From the NCBI GenBank assembly GCA_029204225.1, contig CM055097.1, positions 65,603,040-65,667,039 of the forward strand: DNA of 64,000 bases, read 5' to 3'. The stretch comes from Diphasiastrum complanatum (lineage: Eukaryota; Streptophyta; Lycopodiopsida; Lycopodiales; Lycopodiaceae). Every line of letters starts with the position of its first letter. Within the stretch, counting starts at the first letter, position 1. The notes under the pieces were generated by a model. That model was not told where the DNA came from, ran no database searches, and was given only the letters and a program-made list of their open reading frames with translations. Below are positions 27,640 through 38,425 of the stretch, piece by piece. The position numbers were made by a program, and so were the translations under genes.

Positions 27640-28901
27640 TGTGATGCCAAAATTGTTAAATATTAAATATCAACTTAAATATGGCATGATATACTCGAAA
27701 ATGAAGATATGAGTTGGATAAATATAAATCATGAATAGGCCTAAGTCATTTTTCGAGAATATATCTCCTAAGTACTTGCCTTGTATTTAAGGACGAGACC
27801 TTTAAAAGGGAAGACCTTGCCTTGGATAGCCTTTATTAGGTCATCCACGTGAAACGACTCTATATGAATCAGCATGTTAAACTAGAGTAATTTTAACTCA
27901 TAGTTAAATATACCTCTTATGGTATAATTGAACATATATTCAACCTAATTGTTAACTAGACCTTTTCACGGGAGCGATGCATCTGTAGTTTTAGAGGTGT
28001 GTTTGTTGGCCTCGTAGAACATATATTGATCTCACGCTTTAGTCTCAACCATTGAGAGAGAAGAGTTTATGTATTTGTAAGAGTTTGAAGAAGTGAATAG
28101 AGTGCTGAGAGTTATTCTCCCTTATCTCTGTTCTCCGCGTTGTTGAGTGTGAGTGATCTTGAGTCTACTAGCAATCTCTAACACATTACATGAATTACTC
28201 TCTAATCAGACAGACTCTCTAGCATGCTTACAGTCATTTGCTGTGTATCCGTAAAACATGCTCTAAAGGACTGTCTTAAAATCATCTTATTCGTCTGTCG
28301 CGAATACTTTCTTTTTGGCACTCGAATAACGTATACATTTGGTACAATCTAGCACGATCATTGAATAAAACTGTATGTATACATTTGAGATGACAGTCCC
28401 TGTCTGAAGAATTGAGTCTTTGATATGTGTTCCTGATTGTAACTGACATAAGTTTCTAACGTGCTCTAAAACTATTCGTGCTCTTTAACCATAATCTTGT
28501 ACTTAAGTTGTTGAGGACTTCTGTCTAGAAACGAACAGTTCACAAATGCGATTAATTAATTGTCTGCACAACCACGAATACATCGAACATTTTTCGATTC
28601 TTTGTTGACACCTTAATCAGACGGAGTGTAGTACTGTTGTGCTACTCTGATAACATCTCACCTGTAGAACACGTTTCATTCAATTTGATAGAGGCAAGAC
28701 TGTTGTTTCGGAATTATTAACACTACACAACCCAACACGTTACTTTCTAATGTCTGTTGACAACCAGAATAATGCTCGAAGCCACTTCACTCGAAACAAA
28801 TCATAAATTGTACCAAATATATAACTTTCTAACGTTGTCCTCTGTGGGTTCGACATTATTTACTACAAAATCTATATTAACCTTGTTGGTATAGCACGAC
28901 A
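27640..28901 (+). repeat. 3' LTR of the Athila-like element
   Basis: 1,262 bp, TGTGATGCCA to TATAGCACGACA, the partner of 17067-18340. Confidence 0.93.
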
Positions 28902-29695
28902 GGCATGCTTTGAAAGAATTAATCACTTCTTGATGCAGCACCAATTCACCTCTTGTTCCACAGATTCGAATGTGTATATCAAGCTCAAAGGCCCAAGCTA
29001 TGTCATAATATCACTATAAGTCGATGATTCTTTAATCATCAACAATTCTAATCAGTTATTACTCCAAAAAAAAATCTTTTCTTTCACAAGAATTTGAAAT
29101 GACTGAGTTAGGCCCGTTCACTACCTACTTGGTATGGAGATCCCCAGATATTTTGCAACCAAAAAGGATCACTATAAGCCAAGAAACCTATCTAATCAAT
29201 GTACTTCACATATATGCCATGGAGGATTGTAAGCCGATAGATTCACCCATGGATCCAGGATCCAAACTATCAAAAGACATGTGTCCCAAATCTGAAGCTA
29301 AACAGAAAGAGATGTGCAGATATCCTTATCAGTCGATAATTGGTTCAATAATATATTCTATGATCTTCAAAGAGTATTGAAGTATATTCAAGCTATAAAG
29401 CACTATGCTTTGTGCTATAATGCACTCACATTAGTCACCTACTCAGATTTTGACTGGGCAGGAGACATTGGGTTACATCTGTTTCCTTGCAAGAGGACCC
29501 ATCTCATGGAACAGTAGAAAACAGAAATGCATTTCTCTGTCCTCTACGGAATCTGAATATGTTGCAGCTACATCAGCAATGAAGGACATTATTTGGCTCA
29601 GAAGATTATTACAGAATCTGCAATTTTTACAAATTAGTCCGACTATACTTCAATGCAACAATCAGAGCTGTATAGATCTATCCTTTTAGCCCGCG
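28902..29695 (+). pseudogene. copia pol, right half (RT end and RNase H)
   Basis: Continues the RT cut at 17,066: CFERINHFLMQHQF, then SLYVDDSLIINNSN with the catalytic DD near 29,015. TELGPFTTYL (29,102), ITISQETYLINVL and PIDSPMDPGSKLS follow. RNase H is at 29,360-29,690: LVTYSDFDWAGD, ISWNSRKQKCISLSSTESEY, MKDIIWLRRLL. Frame changes occur near 29,370 and 29,470. The join of the two halves shows the copia was present before the Athila-like element. Confidence 0.88.
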
Positions 29696-29956
29696 AACTT
29701 ATTCTAGAACTAAGTTAATGGTAGGAAGGCTCCAAAGTTTAAAAGAAGTAGACAAAATTTGAACTCAATAGTTCGGCTGGGCACCAAGTTCAGTTTCATT
29801 TTCTTAGAGAGAAAGTTTAGAGTAAAGGAGTTGTACTAAGTTACTGTCATATTGACAGTTTGACAAAACCCTTGTCAAGAGAGAAACATGCTACTTTGAT
29901 AGGTATGTTAAATCTCAATTCAGAATCAGATTCATAGTAGTAAGCTTAAGGGAGAG

Positions 29957-30875
29957 TGTTGGAGTTACTCTTACTCCTACTCACTCTAAATACCCTCCAA
30001 TTCACTCTAAATGCCCTCCAATTCATTCAAGGAAATCACTCTCTTACAACAATCTACGGAAATAAGTGTTTCTCGCACAGTCTGTAGTCTTCATGCAAAC
30101 TTCAACAGGCGAGGAATGCGACAATAGTGTTCTACTCAACATTCCAAGCAACCGAGAAACAACCAAAAAATGCGAAGAATGCAAAATACTGCAGATCTGC
30201 ACGGATCTTCGTACATGACTTGTCAACATCCTCACGCTCCAGTGAATAACCGATCCATTAATAAAATACAAAACTGTTAATGATCTTATGATTCTAAAAT
30301 TAGAATAACACATGATCATCAAACAACTATATAAGAAAGTGAGCGATTAGAGACATATATCTAATCTGACAGAGAAATAACTATAGAAGAACAATACCAA
30401 TCAAAGAGATCAAAACTCAGTATCTGACTCCTCAAAGTTAGAGATCATAGAGAGAGTAAAAGTATTCTAAAATATAGCAACTACTTGTTTCTGTAAGTAG
30501 GATCACATGCTCAGCGCAACTGTCTTGTGATCTGATTGTTGTTATTACAACATTCTTATACAAATTCGCTATTTTTCTATCATGTTGCATACGTGCTCAA
30601 TGCTTAATTACCTCTCACTCTTCTTTCTCTACTTTCACGAATATCAATAACAAAGAATTGCATGGTTGTCACAGATGCCTAATCGTTTCGCATTTCTCTA
30701 TGGTTGTCTATGACACGTACACTGATATTCATTATCAATACAAATCAAAACCGCTCTATTCTTCGAGTCGCTAGTAAATCCAGATCCCATAATCTTAAAA
30801 CATTTGTTGACATTGTTTTTCTATGGTGGGATGACAGCGTCTGATTCCGCTGTAGCCTACTGTCACTTCCCATCA
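29957..30875 (+). mobile_element. copia LTR-like block, purine tract before and primer-like site after
   Basis: AAGCTTAAGGGAGAG (29,942-29,956) is a purine tract placed as expected after copia RNase H. The block starts TGTTGGAGTTACTC and appears to end ...CCCATCA at 30,875. TGGTATCAAAGT at 30,879-30,890 matches the tRNA-iMet primer site at 10 of 12 positions. The right boundary is inferred from that site. No second copy was found in the window, so LTR status rests on these flanking signals. Confidence 0.55.
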
Positions 30876-30890
30876 GAGTGGTATCAAAGT

Positions 30891-32168
30891 AATAGAAAAC
30901 CCAAAAGTATTTACCATATTAGAGCATTTTCCATATTTTTCAGTTTTTGGGTATCAAAGTGTATCCATTAACTCATTAAGCTTCTAAAAAACAACCGGGA
31001 TAGAGTATCTATCAATCGCTTATTGGAATATAAAAAACGACACAAAGCATTTAGTGAAATGCAATGTTATCACAACAACATAGTGCGCCCAAAATGTGAG
31101 TGAGTGAATCGTTGTATGTAGGTGCTATTGGATCTTGCATTCGAGCATGAAATTAGCTTTCAAATTTTTCCTGTGCAGTAGTCAAGTTGGATAAGATAAA
31201 ACTAAGTCCATGAAGGTACCCTAGTAGATGTGTGAAGCCTTGTTCTCCCTCTTGGTTTCACATCAAATAGTTATTGGTTTGGCATTCACTATAGGGTCCA
31301 CAAAATACATTTTCATGTCATTTGAGTTAGAAGGGTTTGCCACTAAAAAGCTTCCAAAACTTTAAATACTTAACAATGTCCAAATTTTGAGAGACATAAG
31401 TGTAAGAATTGCTTCTCAAATCCATGAGCATATTAAGGTATGTCTTTGATAGCACTTTTGACCATGAAAATATATTAGAAGAAATATATGAAGAATAAAT
31501 ATGTGAAATGCTAATCATGCAACAAAAGTGATGCGTTTGTCGCCTCACCGTACAAATTAAACAAAGCATTTGTTGGCATGCATCTTCTAGGAATAACACA
31601 TAAAGAAATAGCACAATAACATGGAACTCTCATCATTTAGTAATCATGGGGATTTGAGACAAAACAAGTGGATTACCCAATGCCCAAAGCTAGTTCAAAG
31701 TCAAAGAAGGAATTTATCCAAAATATAACAATATTATATCTCTTATATCTTATATTACTCAATTATATACCAAGATCTATTTCATGATTCTACATGGATT
31801 TTTGAAATGTGTGACTTTTTATGGCTTTTGATTAGAGAGTGCAAAATATCTCATAAAGTGGAGCTAGAAATATCTCAATTTAAAATTTGAATGCAAAATA
31901 TACTACTTAATATAAATCATTTTTTCAAAGTGTTTAATGGTGGTTGCACCTATCTAAATAGGAAAGAATAATGTTTAGAGTCTACCATTAAAGCATTGCT
32001 AAAAAAAATTCTTTATATTTTTAGCAACGCTTAAATGGCACAATTAAGTGTCTAGGAATAGCCGTCATATAATGAACCTTACAAATGTGTATGGTGTGCT
32101 TACTACGTAATGATAAGCGTATTTTGCACCTCCATTGCAATGACAATGGCGGGCTCCCATGCATCCAA
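30891..32168. other. AT-rich intergenic or element-internal DNA, no gene seen
   Basis: No gag or pol text follows the primer-like site. Only short chance frames occur. Confidence 0.5.
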
Positions 32169-32228
32169 TGGTAGGGAGATAGCATAACCACCTTTGGATG
32201 GTAGGGAGATGACACAACCACCTTTGGA
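32169..32228. repeat. two-copy 30-bp tandem repeat
   Basis: TGGTAGGGAGATAGCATAAC begins at 32,169 and a near copy (GACAC for AGCAT) begins at 32,199; both end CCACCTTTGGA. Confidence 0.85.
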
Positions 32229-32318
32229 TGCGTGCGAGTGATTGTGATGCGAAATACATTGATCCTTTTATAGGAAACTCTCTTCTTCTTTTTTAAATTT
32301 AGCAATGCTTTACGATGG

Positions 32319-32403
32319 GGCGGGGGGGACCTTGCCATAGGTCCTTCCGTGCCAGGAGGGTCCTTGCTTGAGGGCAGGGCCCAAGTTGCATGGAAGGCCT
32401 GAG
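32319..32403. repeat. GC-rich dispersed repeat, copy 1
   Basis: GGTCCTTCCGTGCCAGGAGG, CAGGGCCC and CATGGAAGGCCTGAGG occur in the same order as related text at 36,881-36,985. It is a GC-rich island in AT-rich DNA and probably part of a foldback or nonautonomous element family. Confidence 0.5.
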
Positions 32404-32588
32404 GAGGGAGAAGGAATGGCAAGTGTGAAGTTTTTCTTTTTGGAATTTTTCAAGCTTTCTTTCTGTTTTTTTTTTTCCCCTTTTTTTTGCATTTTTTTTA
32501 ACAATTTATTTATTTATGTTTAGTTTTTCATGTTTTTTGTGATCTTCCCATTTTATGCACAAAATAAAAAAAAATCAATTAATTTTTT

Positions 32589-32706
32589 ATGGAATGTGCA
32601 TGCGGACAGCCAATCACAGGCTACCACATTGTGCATGCACATTTCGTGGCAAATGTGCATGCGCTATGTGGTAGGCCACCATTGGCTGTTCACACGCACA
32701 TTCCAT
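32589..32706. repeat. 118-bp foldback (inverted repeat)
   Basis: Two 56-base arms (32,589-32,644 and 32,651-32,706) pair at 46 of 56 positions around the six-base loop CGTGGC. The outer ends ATGGAATGTG and CACATTCCAT are perfect. The shape fits a foldback/MITE or a small-RNA precursor. Confidence 0.88.
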
Positions 32707-32807
32707 CATAATTTTGATGTGCTATGTGTCAACTTTTTATAAAAAGGCTCACCCAAACTTTTGGTTCAAAATTTTCATGAACATTGTGCTTTTGGATGTG
32801 CCTCCTA

Positions 32808-33262
32808 GAAAATCGGAGCACTTTGCATTAAGAAGGAAAGTCCCCCTTGTCAGATGCCCCAAGTCTGCAACCAGAAAGGAAGATGTCCTTCCCCTATCGT
32901 AAAATCATTTTTTGATTTTTCATGAAGAAAAAGGAGGTGGCTCACAAAACATAATTTTTAAGCCTTCTTTTTTTTTTCCAAAATTTTCTACACCTTCCGA
33001 GATACGAAATGTGCACATAAAAAAAATTACATGACCTTCCACGTGAAAATTCGAGCACTTTGGCATTAAGAAGGAAAGTCCCCCTTGTGAGATGCCCCGA
33101 GTTTGGAATCAGAAAGAAAGATGTCGAGATTACCTTCCCCTATCATAAAATCATTTTTTTGCTTTTTCATGAAGAAAAAGTAGGTGGCTCACAAAACATA
33201 ATTTTTAAGCCTTCTTTTTTTTTTCCTCCAAAATTTTTTACACCTTCCGAGATACAAAATGT
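32808..33262. repeat. two-copy direct repeat of about 205-218 bp
   Basis: 32,808-33,012 and 33,045-33,262 share AAGAAGGAAAGTCCCCCTTG, GAAGATGTC, CTTCCCCTATC and GGTGGCTCACAAAACATAAT in order, and end CACCTTCCGAGATAC(G/A)AAATGT. A spacer of about 40 bp at 33,011-33,051 recurs at 33,637-33,677 (TACATGACCTTCCACGTGAA). No coding sense is apparent. Confidence 0.85.
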
Positions 33263-33265
33263 ATT

Positions 33266-33400
33266 ATGGAAGGAGCCGAGCAGAAGCCATTCTGCCCGGT
33301 AAGGATTTCAAAAAAATTTGGGCGAGGCCCGGAGGGGCCGAGCCTAAATTTTTTTGGAAAGCCGAACCAAGCAGAATGGCCTTTGCCCGGCTCCTTCCAT
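33266..33400. repeat. 135-bp GC-rich foldback
   Basis: Arms of 64-65 bases (33,266-33,329 and 33,336-33,400) pair across most of their length around loop CGGAGG. Outer 13 bases ATGGAAGGAGCCG pair with CGGCTCCTTCCAT except one. Inner GGGCGAGGCC pairs with GGCCGAGCC. It abuts the second copy of the preceding direct repeat. Confidence 0.85.
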
Positions 33401-33736
33401 TGCATAACGGATACCTGAAATTTTTTCAAAAGCACATTACAAAGCATAATAGGCAGGTTTGACTTTGATTGACCAACACAAAATGTGCCACGTGGCAGAT
33501 GTACGGAATCCGTACGGACGGGCAGAGACAGGCAAAAAAAACAAGGCAGAATATATGCCTTTGAAAAAAACGCATGCATTTTCTGCTTTTTAATTTATTT
33601 GAAAATGGGCATAATATGCCACAGGTATCCATTACGTGCATGTAAAAAAAAATTACATGACCTTCCACGTGAAAATTGCATGTCAAAAAAATTACGGCAA
33701 AAAATAAATTAAAAAAAAGGTTTCATGTGAATGTTG

Positions 33737-33842
33737 ACCTCCTTAGCAGCTTCCATGACTGCCCCCATAGGTGACACCCCCAATTGTTCACCTCCTTAGC
33801 AGTTCCAAGACTCCCCCCCATAGGTGACACCCCCATTGTTTA
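33737..33842. repeat. two-copy tandem repeat, 53-bp period
   Basis: ACCTCCTTAGCAG starts at 33,737 and 33,790; both units carry CCCCCATAGGTGACACCCCC. They are upstream of the PUB gene. Confidence 0.85.
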
Positions 33843-33871
33843 CTATATACACACTCTCTCTCTCTCTCTCT

Positions 33872-34030
33872 CGTGGAGCTGCCTGTGCCTCTCTCTGGCT
33901 CTCTTTCTCTCTCTTATTTGGTTGAGGAGTTTCCGCATATTTGTCTCTCTCTCAAATATTTGCCAGTGGAGTTGCCTCAGATCTCTCCAGATCGATCGAT
34001 CTCTCTCTGCCATTGGCTGTGAAGTTGCCT

Positions 34031-34089
<59 letters not shown>

Positions 34090-34271
34090 GAGCTGCCTGT
34101 GCCTCTCTCTGTCTCTTTTTCTCTCTCTTATTTGGTTGAGGAGTTTCCGCATATTTGTCTCTCTCTCAAACATTTGCGAGTGGAGTTGCCTCAGATCTCT
34201 CCAGATCGATCGATCTCTCTCTGCCATTGGCTGTGAAGTTGCCTCAGATCTCTCTCTCTCTCTCTCTCTCG
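33872..34271. repeat. 214-bp tandem duplication with CT tracts, upstream of the PUB gene
   Basis: CGTGGAGCTGCCTGTGCC begins at 33,872 and 34,086. Both units continue through TATTTGGTTGAGGAGTTTCC, ATATTTGTCTCTCTCTCAAA and GATCGATCGATC and end in CT tracts (34,035-34,086 and about 34,249-34,271). A third CT tract (33,854-33,872) precedes. The duplication probably arose by slippage or unequal exchange between CT tracts. It lies 0.7-1.1 kb before the PUB start codon. Confidence 0.9.
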
Positions 34272-34895
34272 CGTCTTTTTTTCTTTGTGGGCAGTTTAGT
34301 GTAGATCATCAGATGGTTTGACTGCAGAAATCGCGGAGCGGAAAGGTATCGTGCCATGTTGAGTTCCTTCGTACTTCCGTCAAAGTGCGCTGCGCACTGC
34401 ATACGCCATGGACGTTGCTGCTTATCAGCAGGCGGTCGAGACGTTGAATGCTCAACCAACACCAGCACTCAACCTCTTTGGTGAAACCTGAGCAAAGCAG
34501 CGGCGCACAATTACCCATGTGCCAAAGCTAGGTGTCGATGTGCCTGTGCAGTCGTGCGACGGACGTGTACAAGCTCGAACTATGGACGTACATATAGAAG
34601 GCCTGACAAGAGAAGGAGAAGCGCCCAAGAGGCGCTTTATCTCCCAAACAGAGTTGAGAAACAGAAAATGGAGAGTCCTAATAGCAGTTATATCCAATGA
34701 TGGACTTTAACAGTGCAGGAGCCATCTCTTCTTGCCTCTCCTCCTTAGTTGAGATTTTGAATTACATTGAGTCAATTGAAAATTCAAAGCGCACATGCGC
34801 TAATTGCTGTATTAGTCCTCTTGTTTGCAGAGGTGCCAGCAAGCTTTGAAGATTTGACCGGATTCTCCTAAGATCTGATACATCTCAGAACTGCT

Positions 34896-34907
34896 TATAA
34901 TATAAGT
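34896..34907 (+). promoter_or_regulatory. possible TATA box of the PUB gene
   Basis: TTATAATATAAG lies 57 bases before the start codon. It would leave only a short 5' leader, so a more distal start is also possible. Confidence 0.35.
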
Positions 34908-34963
34908 AGTGTCCTCTCCAGGTCGTATGTTTCCGATCCATCTTTGGCGATCTAACCATCCAC

Positions 34964-36223
34964 ATGGGCTCCATTGATTCTAGTATGGATATCAACCCAG
35001 GAGCCCTCGCAAGAGATCTTTTGGCTAGTCTCGCAGATGAACCCAATGGATCGGCAGATGTGCCAGCTTCTTTCCTGTGTCCAATCTCTCTTGAGCCCAT
35101 GGTTGATCCGGTCACGCTTTGCACAGGACAGACCTACGAGCGGGCAAACATCCAGAGATGGTTTGATGGCCGCCACTTTACTTGTCCCACCACCATGCTA
35201 ACGATTTATGATCTGTCTCTCACTCCTAATCACACTCTCAGGGAGTTGATCGAAGATTGGTACGCTCATCATGGCATAATTGGCAAGTTCCAACTGGAGG
35301 ATATTCGGGAAGTGAGTTCGCTGCTCGAAGAAGTTCGAACAAACAAGAAGCAAAGCAGAAATAAGGCACTCAAGGTTCTTTCAAATTTAGTGGAGGGAGA
35401 TGAAAAAGTGAAGATCGAGATAGTTCAGACGGGTGGGATGTCGGCGCTGCTATCACAGTTGGATCTTCTCTCATCACCCTTCGTAAACTCGGAAGTTTTG
35501 TCTATTTTCGTAACTCTTCCATTAAATGAGGAGAACAAGAAACTTCTGATGACTCCTGTGCATTTGTCTGCAATCATTGGTCTTCTCCATGAAGGAAGCA
35601 TCGATACAAAAGTTAAAGCGGCCAAGTTAATCTTTTGCTTGATCACGGGAAATCAAGACAGGAGAAACAGAATTGGCACAAATCTCAGTGTTATGGCTGG
35701 GCTTCTCTCTCTCTTGCATGAAAAGACTAGCTCTTCAGCATTGCTCTCAGCATTCCACGTTTTGCAGGTGCTTTGCTCCACAAGCAATCAGATCAGACTC
35801 CTCGCAGCACGATCAGGAGCGGTTCTTCCTCTCGTCAATCTTCTATCCCACCCAAATTATGAGTGTGTTGAGCAATCTCTCACCATTCTAGAACTTCTGT
35901 CCACAACACGTGAAGGCTGTTCAACCATCAACGAATATGATAAGAGCATACCTAACATTGTAGCAGTTATCACCAAGATATCAGAAATCTGCAACGAATA
36001 TGCAATATCTCTTCTGGAGGCACTATGCAAATCAGACATGGACAAGGCCGCAGTGCAGGCAGTGAAGGCTGGTGTAGTAGTGAAGCTTCTTCTCATAATC
36101 CAGAGCACCTGTTGTGGCAGGATGAAGAAGAAAGCCTTAAATCTAATAAAGTTGCTCAGACACAATATATTAGTAGATGCAATGCTCATCTCAGACACAC
36201 AACTTTCACAGACAATGTCGTAG
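34964..36223 (+). CDS. PUB30/31: U-box E3 ubiquitin ligase with ARM repeats, PUB30/31 type, single exon
   Basis: An intact 419-residue frame with no intron. The U-box spans about residues 34-108: PASFLCPISLEPMVDPVTLC, TGQTYERANIQRWF, then FTCPTTMLTIYDLSLTPNHT and LRELIEDWYAHH. This is the plant PUB U-box core that binds E2 enzymes; the phrase CPISLEPM...VTLCTGQTYERANI is typical of the PUB30/31/45-like group. From about residue 125 to 405 there are helical ARM-type repeats (SLLEEVRTNKKQSRNKALKV, GGMSALLSQLDLL, SGAVLPLVNLLSH, KAGVVVKLLLIIQ, KKKALNLIKLL) that select substrates. Length is near the roughly 440 residues of the Arabidopsis relatives. Such ligases act in the cytoplasm and nucleus, often in stress or development signalling; the substrate is unknown here. 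The first ATG at 34,964 is chosen; MDIN at residue 8 is a possible alternative. No damage is seen. Confidence 0.93.
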   Translation: MGSIDSSMDINPGALARDLLASLADEPNGSADVPASFLCPISLEPMVDPVTLCTGQTYERANIQRWFDGRHFTCPTTMLTIYDLSLTPNHTLRELIEDWYAHHGIIGKFQLEDIREVSSLLEEVRTNKKQSRNKALKVLSNLVEGDEKVKIEIVQTGGMSALLSQLDLLSSPFVNSEVLSIFVTLPLNEENKKLLMTPVHLSAIIGLLHEGSIDTKVKAAKLIFCLITGNQDRRNRIGTNLSVMAGLLSLLHEKTSSSALLSAFHVLQVLCSTSNQIRLLAARSGAVLPLVNLLSHPNYECVEQSLTILELLSTTREGCSTINEYDKSIPNIVAVITKISEICNEYAISLLEALCKSDMDKAAVQAVKAGVVVKLLLIIQSTCCGRMKKKALNLIKLLRHNILVDAMLISDTQLSQTMS

Positions 36224-38425
36224 ATTGATTTAATGTGATAACACATAATGTATGCACCCTTTTAAGTAGAATCTTTCAAACTTACAATGCCACAATGTTT
36301 GATTCCTTTCTCAGAATGTGATCACACTATAGGTGGTACTTTTCTGTTGTTAAGCCATGAACTTTGAGTTGTAACTTGGTCCATACCCTCATTTGAAAGC
36401 ACTCCCACAAAGCCTTCAATCATTTTGATCTTAGAGCTTGTCTGATCGATAATAATAGTGTAATGTAGAACATGATCCATTGTATGGAGGATATGTCTTG
36501 TGTGAAAAAGGCTTGACATAAGCTCTTTATTAAAGGACTACACTTATCTATTACTATATAGCCATGACTCTATAGCCATGGAGTCATGAGAAAGTGGTGG
36601 TTGAATAGAGAAGAATGAGTGGTTAGTGTTGTGTAGATCATGCATGCTATTTGATGCTTTGACTTATGATTAGGAAGTGCAAATGAGTGGTGTCCTTGAA
36701 AACCATTGCTCACATAGAACAGGCAAAGACCTACAACCCAAATTATTTTTTAAATTTACTTGTTGATCTTGACACAAGCACTGACAAAAAATATGATTAC
36801 CTCCCTCTTGTAAAATTTTTATACTATTTTGACATAACTTGGCAATATAAGTAGCATTACTCTTTAGATTTTTTTTGGCGAAGGCCCCGGTCCGCAGGCC
36901 TTCCTTGCAAGGAGGGCCCTTGCCCAAGGGTGGGAGCCTGAGAGCAAGGAGCCGCCCTGTATGGAAGGCCCAAGGCCCACGAGCCAACTTCCACGACGTA
37001 ATGCCATGTCTGAAATGTTTTTATCTAATAAATTCTAGACAGAATCGCTAATGCTTCACTCAAAAATATGAATTTTGAAATTGAATGGAAAATTGACCAA
37101 CTTTGAAAGCTGTGGAAACCAAGAAGTTGGAAAAGAAAAAAAAGTCGCTGAAGAAAAAAACTATAGAAAACCAACCAATCTACAAAATCGAAGAAGACTA
37201 ACGTGAGCACCATCAAAAACTATACACTAGACTTGCCCATGTACTCAATATATGCACTACTTCTCTAGGATTTTGAAGCCCTAGCAATGATCGTGCACTA
37301 GCCTAACCTATCTATTTTTCTAGGTCAAGATATAATGGGCTACCAAGCCCGTTAAAGTAGGTATCATGAGTCGTCATGCAAGGTGCCCTAACGAACTTAG
37401 AGGTCAATAGTTTTTTTCACTCGGAAGAAAACCTCCAAGTGAAACTACACAACTTTCCAGTACTAAACAAACTAGTAATTGCTAATTATTTCAGCACCCT
37501 CTCTCAATTACAAGTTTGTATACTTGTGAAATAAGGTGCGAAGTTAAAGAACATAATCATGGCGCACTAATAAATTTTTCCGTGTCCATCTTGTCCAAAT
37601 TATGTCAATTTGCACAAAATTTGTAGATTTGAGACCAAGAATGACTATTTACCATGCCAAAAATGCCCAAGAAGATTATTGACTTTTCAATTTCATAAAG
37701 TGCCATTTTGAATTTGATACTTAACTTTGCAACTCTATCAAGCATGGAAGTTGTTACAACATTTCATTCATAAGCTGAAAAACTTCATTATCTACCCTAC
37801 ACACTATGAATGAACAATTACAATAATGATATTGTTGTTTTTCCTGAAAAGAGCATATTCAAATATGCTTATGGTGATATGCTCCTTATGCATGTAATTA
37901 GGCACAATTTCCTCCACTTTGGACTGGTGTAATTTCTACCTTTCAACTTTCTTTGTGCCAGTGCTTTATAGAAACATCCAACTTCATCATGTCCATCTTT
38001 GACTCACCAAAGTCTTCATCTTTCCTTCGCATCTTCTTTCTTCTTCAAAAAATAAGGTATCATTGAAAAATGCAATCAATTCTTGTAGCTTATAATCTCT
38101 AAGCCTCTTGATTATAGTGTCCTTTTTAAATAGTTAGCAAAGCTCATTAACCTATTCAAATCATCATCCATAATAATTAGAATAAGACCATATATAGTTT
38201 ACATAAAATTGAAGCCAGATTGACAAAGGATTACTAAATTGACTAGACCACTATAAATTGTGTTAAGTGTGAACTTAATGTTTCAAAAGGTTGTTGGTGA
38301 CTTGAGAACGTCATCAAGCATCTCAAGAATATGTGATTTTTGTTCAACTCAAATATCGTACAAATTGCCAATCTGAGTCTTGTTGGAGTCATTTGTGTTT
38401 TTCAAGTCAGCTTATCATCTATAGT
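36224..38425. other. downstream flank of PUB, mostly AT-rich, no gene seen
   Basis: The first part is likely 3' UTR. A GC-rich repeat copy lies at 36,881-36,985. The rest holds only chance frames. Confidence 0.5.
36881..36985. repeat. GC-rich dispersed repeat, copy 2
   Basis: GGCCTTCCTTGCAAGGAGGG, CCCAAGGGTGGG and TATGGAAGGCCCAAGG follow the same order as 32,319-32,403. CCTTGCAAGG is a perfect palindrome within it. Confidence 0.5.

Larger units (their letters stand above)
17067..28901 (+). mobile_element. Athila/Tat-type Ty3/gypsy element, nested in copia pol
   Basis: Two long direct repeats (17067-18340 and 27640-28901) bound an internal region with gag zinc knuckles, retropepsin, RT, RNase H and integrase in gypsy order, plus a long 3' region after integrase. 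The primer site at 18353 matches tRNA-Asp, as is typical of Athila elements. A purine tract GAGAAAAGGGAT precedes the 3' LTR. Flanks are GGGTT on the left and GGCAT on the right, so no clean target duplication remains. All coding parts are broken by stops or frameshifts. A chromovirus remnant sits antisense in the 3' region. Confidence 0.9.

Noticed and set aside
17062-28906. Target site duplication of the Athila-like element
   Set aside because: Flanks GGGTT and GGCAT agree at only three of five positions; the nest is proven by the split copia frame instead.
34519-34710. Small gene just upstream of PUB
   Set aside because: A short frame in the promoter region with no recognisable domain or splice context.
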